From contig CAYVJA010000061.1 of the NCBI GenBank assembly GCA_964451605.1, forward strand, positions 1 through 14,827: DNA of 14,827 bases. The letters run 5' to 3'. Position numbers and translations under genes: made by a program. Origin of the DNA: JAQVSH01 sp964451605 (GTDB lineage: Bacteria > Bacteroidota > Bacteroidia > Bacteroidales > UBA4181). Shown here piece by piece: positions 6,744-12,804 of the stretch (positions are counted from its first letter, which is position 1; the number at the start of each line of letters is the position of its first letter). The notes below the pieces were generated by a model. The model did not search any database. It saw only the letters and a list, made by a program, of their open reading frames with translations, and was not told the DNA's origin.

Positions 6744-9700
6744 TTAATGTCGGTTTTATCCATTCGTCTTTGGTTTAGCAAGCTGTACACAATGGGTACA
6801 ATATAGCTATTCAGCAGCGTTGATGTAATCAAGCCACCCAAAATAACTTTTGCCATTGGGCTTTGAATTTCGTTTCCGGGCAAATCGCCTTTGAATGCCA
6901 GCGGAATCAGAGCCAAAGCCGCAGTGAGTGCGGTCATCAGGATGGCATTGAGTCGGTCGGACGAACCATGGGTTACCGTTTCGTATAACGACACTCCCTG
7001 TTCCTGCATCCTTTGATAATTGGATATCAGAAGGATTCCGTTTCGCGTGGCAATGCCAAAGAGCGTGATAAAACCAATAATGGCCGGAATACTCAGGATG
7101 CCCGAAGTGATCCAGACGGCAAATACCCCGCCTATGAGAGCAAGCGGCAGATTCAATAAGATAATGCCTGCGAGTTTGAAATCTTTAAACTCCTGAAACA
7201 GCAACAGAAAGATTACCACCATCGCCATCAGCGAAGTCATCATCAGGGTGCGCGATGCCTTTGATTCGCTTTCGAACTGCCCCCCGTACTCAATCCGGTA
7301 CCCCTCAGAAAGTGCGATCTTTGCCTCGATATTCTGCCGGATTTCGCCNNNNNNNNNNGCCCACTACGCTGCGTAAATCGCGTTCGGCCACATTGGCCGA
7401 GATTACAATCTTGCGTTGTACATTTTCGCGGCCGATGGCACTTGGACCGGAAACAGAGAGAATATCCGCCACCTGTTCGAGAGGCACTTTGCCCTGTTCG
7501 GTATCGATCAGTGCCGAACCCAATCCCTCCATCGAACCGGTGTAATCGGGGTGAAAGCGCAATACCAGTTCGAAACTGCGCTGCGCCTCATAGATATCGG
7601 CCATCTTCGCGCCGCCGAGTGCCACCTCCACAAACTGGTGGAATTCGGCCAAAGAGATCCCGTACTGCGCCAGCTTGTCGCGATGGGCCCTGATTTGAAT
7701 TTGCGGCACCTCAACCTGTTGTTCTACATTCACATCCACCAACCCTTCGATATCCGAAATGACCCCCTTAATCTCGTTGGCCTGCGTGTACAAATGGCCG
7801 AGGTCATCGCCAAAGAGTTTAATGGCAATATTAGCGCGGGTTCCCGATAGCATATGGTCTATCCGGTGTCCGAGCGGCTGCCCCACGGTGAAGGCAATAC
7901 CGGGAATACGCGAAAGGGTGAGACGGACATCAGCCATAAATTCGGCCTGAGTGCGCTCTCCGAGATTGAAATTCACATCTATCTCGGCGCTGTTGGTGGT
8001 TTGGGAGTGTTCGTCGAGTTCGCCCCTGCCGGTGCGGCGCGCTGTACTGCCGATTTCGGGAATGGCAAGCAGTTCACGCTCTACCAGATTGCCCAGCCGA
8101 TTGCTCTCTTCGAGCGATGTGCCGGGCTGTGTGATTACCGAGAGGGTTAATGCCCCCTCGTTGAATTCGGGCAGAAAGCTTCGGCCAAAGGTACTGAATG
8201 CCGCTACCGAGATCAGAAACAGACCAAATATGGAACCCAGTACAGCCCCCTTGTGTCGTAAAGCCCAGTGGAGCGACCGCTCGTAATGGTGTGTGAGTTT
8301 ACGGACCAGCCACTTCTCTTTCTCGTTTTTGGCGAGATATTTTGGGTCCGAAAGTACCATTTTTGCCAGGAGCGGTGTAAGTGTCATGGCTACAATCATC
8401 GACACAAAGAGCGAAACCATGAAGGCTATGCCCAGCGGTTGCAGCATACGGCCCTCCATCCCTGAAAGAAAGAAGAGGGGCAGAAAAGCCACGATAATGA
8501 TGAGTGTGGCATTAAAAATGGAGGCCCTGATCTCTTTCGATGCCTCGAACACCACGGTAAAGGCCGTTTGTTGTTCCGATAGGGGTTTTACCCGGTTCTG
8601 CCTCAACCGTTTATAGACATTTTCTACGTCGATGATGGCATCGTCAACCAGCGAGCCAATTGAAATGGCCATACCGCCAAGGCTCATGGTATTGATGTTC
8701 ATTCCCAGCAGGTGTAATACCACAATGGCTCCGAGCAGCGAAAGGGGTATGGCAAGGAGCGATATAAGGGTGGTGCGAAAACTGCCCAGGAACAGGAAGA
8801 GGATGATGACCACAAAGAGGGCACCCTCCAGCAGTGCAGATTGCACATTCGAGACGGAGGTCTCAATAAAGTCGGCCTGACGGAATATCCCGGTATCGAT
8901 TACGATATCGCCCGGCAAACTCTTTTTCAGTTGTTCCAGATTCTGCTCAATTTTTTGCGTTACCTCCAGCGTATTGGCATGGGGCTGCTTAGAGACGGAG
9001 AGAATAATGCCAGGTTTGGCATTGCCCGAGGCATACCCCATTTTGGGGGCTGCCCCAATCACCACATCGGCCACATCCTGAATCCGGACAGGTTTTCCGT
9101 TCAGCATCCGCACCAGGGTATTGCCCAACTCCTCTGTATCGGACGAACGGGCTATTCCCCGCACCACATACTCATTTTGGTATTGGCGCAAAACCCCTCC
9201 GGCCGAATTCTGGCTGATGCCTCTGCAGGCATCGGCCAGTGCCGAAAGCGTTACCCGGTAGTGTTTCATCTTTACCGGATTGGCCAGTACCTGGTACTGT
9301 TTGTAGTCGCCCCCGATAATGGTCACCTGCGATACACCCCCTGTCGACAAAATCAGCGGTTTTACGCTCCATTCGGCCAGGGTTCGCAAATCCATCATGC
9401 TGGTGCTGTCCGACTGGATGCCCACAAAGAAAATCTCGCCCATTACGCTCGATTGCGGCGCAAGCTCGGGCTGTCCAATACCCAAAGGCAATTGGGCAGC
9501 CAGCCCCGCCAGTTTTTCGCTTACAATCTGACGGGCTTTAAAAATATCGGTTCCCCAATCGAACTCCACCCAGACAAAAGAGTACCCCTGCGAGGAGGCC
9601 GATCGTACCCTGCGTACATCGGTGGCTCCGTTCACAGCCGTTTCTATGGGGAAGGTAACCAGCCGTTCCACCTCTTCCGAAGCCATTCCATGCGCATCGG

Positions 9701-9851
9701 TCATAACCACTACCGTAGGTGCGGTAAGGTCGGGGAATACATCTACATCCATGTTTGTGGCGGTTCTTGTCCCAAAAACCACCAACAGCACCGACAACAA
9801 CAAAACCAGGTATTTGTTGTGCAGTGAAAACTGTATGATCCTGTTCAGCAT
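6740..9851 (-). CDS. CusA/CzcA-family heavy-metal efflux RND pump, interrupted by assembly gap
   Basis: This is the inner-membrane, proton-driven pump of the tripartite metal efflux system. The N-terminal 831 codons (9851-7359) and the C-terminal part (7348-6740) are in different frames only because 10 Ns sit between them. Removing the Ns restores one frame of about 1032-1033 residues, the usual family length. Visible marks are the N-terminal transmembrane helix and TNMDVDVFPDLTAPTV, the TM4 segment AISIGSLVDDAIIDVEN with Asp403/Asp404, FLPEFNEGAL in the periplasmic domain, and after the gap GYRIEYGGQFESESKA, a CzcA-family hallmark. TM4 differs from the DFG...VD of classical Co/Zn/Cd pumps, so the substrate metal is uncertain. 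The gene starts 11 nt after the adaptor gene, and its TGA overlaps the ATG of the TolC-like gene. Confidence 0.94.
7349..7358. other. Assembly gap (10 Ns)
   Basis: Ten ambiguous bases lie inside the RND pump gene. The flanks end and begin with the same GCC. Family alignment suggests no coding sequence is missing, so the gap length is a placeholder rather than a measurement. Confidence 0.99.
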
Positions 9852-9862
9852 GACAACCGCAA

Positions 9863-11368
9863 TTAGTGTACATGCCCCGAATGGGGATCGAGTGTACCGG
9901 TGGTTTGTGCCAGTTTAACCGGCATGGCCCCCCGGGTTACAATGCGTTCCTGCGGAGAGAGCCCCTGTTTGATCTCTACGGAGATACCATCGGTTCCACC
10001 CGGTTGAACCTCTCTTTTTTCGAACCGTTCGGGGGTTATCTGAACCCAGACATAATAGAGCCCCTGCGATTCGAGGAGTGCCGAAACGGGTATGGTGAGC
10101 GCATCTTTCCGGCCAGAGGTTTTGAGGAACAACTCTACGAAGCTGCCTGCCACAAAGCTGCCGTTATTTTCTATCTGAAGGGTTACCGGAAGTAAAAAAT
10201 TGTCGGCACTGGCTGCTTTGGCGTACGACAACACCCTGCCGTGTAACTGCTCTAACGTGTAAGCCACACTGTCGGGCCGGCTTCTGATGGTGGCCGACTC
10301 TATCATAGGCAGAAGGGAGGTATAGCGTTGAGGCAGATCGGCGGTGAGTGTCAGGTTTTGGCTCTGTGAAATCACCATAATCGGATCGCCGGCCTCGACA
10401 AACGATCCCTGCGAAACCCACAGTTGTTTGATAAAGCCCGACAGGGGGCTTGCGATGGCTTGCCCCGATTCGTTCAGGTTAGTGCTCAGGTTCTCGAATT
10501 CTGCCCTGGCGGTTTCGTACTGATTTTTGGCGGCAAGCAGCTCTTTCCCCGATACAATACTATCGGCTGCGAGCGTTTTGGCCCGCGCATAATCGGCATC
10601 GGCTTTTTCGAATCGGCTCTTTGCTTCGAGAAGTTTTACGCCCAGGTTGTTTTCGGTAAACCCTTTGTCGGAAAGGATACACAACGTGGCACCCCTCTGT
10701 ACTGCCATCCCCTGGAGAGGTGGAGTTGCCGGAAACATGACCACCCCGGCCGATTTGGCCGTAACCACCATCTCGCCTGCCGGAGCCGACTCCACTCTTG
10801 CGGTGGCTTTGATCACCTGCCCAAAAGGTGTGGTTTGGGGATAATCGGTGGCAAAATCTATTTTCCACGACTGTTCCTTGGTAAACACGGTGGTGTTTAC
10901 TGTTGCCGGGGCCTCCTTCTCGGCGACAGCATGCGCCTCTTGTTCTGATGCATAGACGGTAATGTGAGGCACTTCGATGGCATAGGTTCCGCCCTGACTT
11001 TCTATCTCGAAACGAATTGCACCCATTCCCGCCTGTTGGGGCAGAATATCAAAACTATAGATACCTTTTCGTACAGGTTCCGACAGCGTCTGCCGGCTCT
11101 CTTTGCCGCTTACGGTTAAGATCAGGGTAACCCTGCCCTCTGCAAGCGGCTTGAATTGGGGCAGGGAGGTAAAATGCGACAATAGATTCGATGTGTCGCC
11201 CACTACAAAAGGATCGGCCTCGGCAAAAAGTTCGAATTCGTTGCTGTAGGCAGTGAGCTGAATCTTAACCTCCTCGTGTTCGGAGGGGTTTTCGCTTTCG
11301 CTATGCGAAGGATGGCACGCTGATACACCCAGGATCAACAGAACCATTCGAAAAATATGATTGATCAT
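9863..11368 (-). CDS. RND efflux periplasmic adaptor lipoprotein (CusB/CzcB-like membrane fusion protein)
   Basis: This adaptor bridges the RND pump and the TolC-like channel. The 501-residue product begins with a lipoprotein signal (LLILGVSAC, lipidated Cys18), anchoring it to a membrane. Residues about 34-145 form an extra beta-rich domain (VKIQLTAYSNEFELFAEADP ... ITVYASEQEA) that I associate with Bacteroidetes CzcB proteins. The adaptor core then follows: FTKEQSWKIDFAT near 162-173, two lipoyl half-motifs near 197-235 and 303-336, an alpha-hairpin between them at about 240-300, then beta-barrel and membrane-proximal domains. The protein ends in DPHSGHVH, a small His tail that may bind metal. 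It is the second gene of the leftward operon, 89 nt after the His-rich gene and 11 nt before the pump gene. Family is certain; metal specificity is inferred only as heavy metal. Confidence 0.95.
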   Translation of the reverse strand: MINHIFRMVLLILGVSACHPSHSESENPSEHEEVKIQLTAYSNEFELFAEADPFVVGDTSNLLSHFTSLPQFKPLAEGRVTLILTVSGKESRQTLSEPVRKGIYSFDILPQQAGMGAIRFEIESQGGTYAIEVPHITVYASEQEAHAVAEKEAPATVNTTVFTKEQSWKIDFATDYPQTTPFGQVIKATARVESAPAGEMVVTAKSAGVVMFPATPPLQGMAVQRGATLCILSDKGFTENNLGVKLLEAKSRFEKADADYARAKTLAADSIVSGKELLAAKNQYETARAEFENLSTNLNESGQAIASPLSGFIKQLWVSQGSFVEAGDPIMVISQSQNLTLTADLPQRYTSLLPMIESATIRSRPDSVAYTLEQLHGRVLSYAKAASADNFLLPVTLQIENNGSFVAGSFVELFLKTSGRKDALTIPVSALLESQGLYYVWVQITPERFEKREVQPGGTDGISVEIKQGLSPQERIVTRGAMPVKLAQTTGTLDPHSGHVH

Positions 11369-11457
11369 AATTATTTTCTAAATCTTTAGTATATAAACAC
11401 ATAACCGCTCAAATCCCATTAGAAAACAGGGACTCGAAGAGACGGGATACTAAAAAC
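11369..11457. other. Intergenic spacer within the efflux block
   Basis: This 89-bp A+T-rich stretch lies between the His-rich gene and the adaptor gene. I find no clear terminator hairpin or TAnnTTTG element on the reading strand, so co-transcription of the two genes is possible but not shown. Confidence 0.5.
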
Positions 11458-11934
11458 TCAGACTATGGGAGGGGCTCGTAATCCTGACGAAGCGTAAGCA
11501 ACCGATCTGTACAACCGGGTAAGAGGGGGCCAGTGCTCTGCCTGAACAATTCTTACGGGTGCTGCCACTTTACACTCGGTGCCCGGAAGGAGAAAGAGTG
11601 GCAGATGAAGGGGCGAATGGCCCAAAGAAACAAAGTGACAGAGCCGAAAGGTGTGATTCTGCGAAGCGGGAACAAACTCGCCCAGCGAACAGCTGTTTGC
11701 ATGGTGATGACCCGGATTTTCGGAGCCCGAATGGCCGGCACCCGAGTGCGAAGCACACGGACATGCGCAATCCGAATTCGCCGCATCTTGCCTTTCTGAC
11801 GCCTGCTGATGAGAGCAGGAATCGGATGCGAAACAAATCTGCAAGTGATGGTGGTGATGGGGAACAGCAATGTGAGCCAACAGAATAAAGTTGGCCAGCA
11901 GAATGAAACCGAGCGCAAGTTTCCTAGTAATCAT
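11458..11934 (-). CDS. His/Cys-rich exported protein, probable metal binder
   Basis: I do not recognise a characterised family, although small His-rich proteins beside czc genes are common in Bacteroidetes. From ATG 11934 the product has 158 residues; a TTG five codons upstream is a less likely start. An N-terminal hydrophobic segment (residues 6-24, preceded by R4 K5) looks like a signal peptide or membrane anchor. HHHHH at 26-30 follows directly, then a run of metal-ligand residues to about residue 82: C34, C40, H42, CACPC at 56-60, H63, H68, HHH at 76-78 and C82. The C-terminal half is hydrophobic around HFVSLGHSPLHLPLFLL and otherwise unremarkable. It is first in line before the adaptor, pump and channel genes. 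Placement and ligand density suggest periplasmic metal capture or sensing; this is inference. Confidence 0.75.
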   Translation of the reverse strand: MITRKLALGFILLANFILLAHIAVPHHHHHLQICFASDSCSHQQASERQDAANSDCACPCASHSGAGHSGSENPGHHHANSCSLGEFVPASQNHTFRLCHFVSLGHSPLHLPLFLLPGTECKVAAPVRIVQAEHWPPLTRLYRSVAYASSGLRAPPIV

Positions 11935-12176
11935 GATGCAAACATACAACTTTACACGATTCGGATAGCCCGACGGGAGATAGTTCTCTCAAACTTTTTA
12001 TCTTTGCTTATTAGCTGTTTCACTTTTCAGTTTTGCCTATTTCTCAGCACTTATCTCCTTACCATTCACCATTAAAGCATTGCGCGTCAGCGCAGCACCA
12101 GAGCACTCAAAGTGCCAAAGCACTTTGAAGCATTAGAGCACTAGCGCAAAGCGCATTAACCATTCCACACTGAATC
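11935..12176. other. Divergent intergenic region between the His-rich gene and mntP
   Basis: The 242-bp region should hold the promoters of both the leftward efflux block and mntP. TATCTTTG at 11999-12006 fits TAnnTTTG on the plus strand but lies 170 bp before mntP. The right half contains broken octamer repeats and three small hairpins (described separately). I see no recognisable metal-regulator box and no yybP-ykoY manganese riboswitch core. Confidence 0.5.
12081..12154. repeat. Hairpin-rich degenerate octamer cluster (array 3)
   Basis: AGAGCACT at 12100-12107 (preceded by AGCACC) and AGAGCACT at 12135-12142 (preceded by AGCATT) flank a perfect hairpin at 12108-12127: stem CAAAGTGC/GCACTTTG, loop CAAA. 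Two smaller hairpins bracket the cluster: TGCGC-GTCA-GCGCA at 12081-12094 and GCGC-AAA-GCGC at 12144-12154. The main stem itself resembles two octamer halves facing each other. It lies 22 bp upstream of mntP. No T-run follows the stems, so it is not a classical terminator. Confidence 0.75.
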
Positions 12177-12743
12177 ATGTCTCTTCTTGAACTCATAATA
12201 ATTGCGGCCGGATTGTCGATGGATAGTCTGGCCGTAGCCATGACCGGAGGGGTGGTACTGGGCCGCTTCTGTAAACGAAGAGTCGCCACAATGGCCGCCG
12301 TATTTGCTCTTGCACAGGCGGTTATGCCGCTGATAGGCTGGACGGTGGGGCTGAGTTTCAGGTCGTTGATTCAAGGTTTCGACCACTGGGTTGCTTTTGG
12401 CATTCTGTTGATTTTGGGGATCAAAGGAATCATAGAAGGCCTATCGTCGCACCCCGAAGAGAAGCGCATGGATCCCTTCCAACCTCTCACTCTGCTGATT
12501 TTGGCACTGGCCACCAGTATCGACGCACTGGCGGTGGGAATCTCCTTTTCGGTTCTTCGGGTAAACATCTGGCTGGCGGTTACTGTAATCGGGGTGGTCT
12601 GCTTTCTGATTTGTGCCGCCGGAACCTGCTTGGGCGTTCGTTTCGGAAACCGAATGGGAAACCGGGTAAACCTTGCCGGCGGAGTGATTCTGATTTTGAT
12701 AGGGGTAAGAATATTGTATGAACACCTGACAGCAGCCATATGA
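12177..12743 (+). CDS. mntP: Manganese efflux pump MntP
   Basis: This inner-membrane Mn2+ exporter protects against manganese excess. Its 188 residues match the normal family length, with six hydrophobic segments arranged as two homologous halves. Each half carries the family signature: GLSMDSLAVAMTGG at 12-25 (Asp16) and ATSIDALAVGISF at 112-124 (Asp116). These intramembrane acidic residues are the expected metal ligands. The start is ATG 12177; no Shine-Dalgarno is visible, and the 5' region is a hairpin-rich repeat cluster. Stop TGA 12741-12743 is immediately followed by another octamer array. The gene is divergent from the heavy-metal efflux block, so two metal-export functions share an intergenic region. 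It appears intact, and the assignment is secure from the motifs. Confidence 0.95.
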   Translation: MSLLELIIIAAGLSMDSLAVAMTGGVVLGRFCKRRVATMAAVFALAQAVMPLIGWTVGLSFRSLIQGFDHWVAFGILLILGIKGIIEGLSSHPEEKRMDPFQPLTLLILALATSIDALAVGISFSVLRVNIWLAVTVIGVVCFLICAAGTCLGVRFGNRMGNRVNLAGGVILILIGVRILYEHLTAAI

Positions 12744-12770
12744 TTAGTGCTCTGGTGCTCTGGTGCTCTA
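12744..12770. repeat. Octamer tandem array, TGCTCT type (array 4)
   Basis: Three units (AGTGCTCT, GGTGCTCT, GGTGCTCT) start 2 nt after the mntP stop codon and end in a partial unit. The constant hexamer and variable purine pair are the same as in array 1. Confidence 0.88.
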
Positions 12771-12772
12771 AA

Positions 12773-12804
12773 TAATTGTCTAATTATCACATTATCAAAT
12801 TATC
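12773..12804. repeat. AT-rich octamer array, ATTRTC + variable dinucleotide
   Basis: Four in-register 8-bp units read TA-ATTGTC, TA-ATTATC, AC-ATTATC and AA-ATTATC. They end exactly at the ATG of the CotH-domain gene, so they take the place of a ribosome binding site region. The period and the 6+2 design match the GC-richer octamer arrays, but the hexamer is unrelated. Confidence 0.85.

Noticed and set aside
7305..7361. Apparent frameshift or truncation of the RND pump
   Set aside because: The frame change coincides exactly with ten Ns; removing them restores a full-length protein with family-conserved spacing, so it is not treated as a pseudogene.
8841..9827. 328-codon plus-strand open frame opposite the RND pump
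   Set aside because: It is antisense to strongly conserved RND coding sequence, with no recognisable protein features of its own.
11939..11946. TATGTTTG on the minus strand as promoter of the His-rich gene
   Set aside because: It fits TAnnTTTG but would place the transcription start essentially on the ATG at 11934, and no -33 element is present.
12108..12127. Perfect hairpin as intrinsic terminator
   Set aside because: No T-run follows the stem on either strand, and it is located upstream of mntP rather than after a gene.
12007..12176. yybP-ykoY manganese riboswitch before mntP
   Set aside because: Expected because mntP homologues often carry one, but I find no conserved core; the region is occupied by repeat-derived hairpins.
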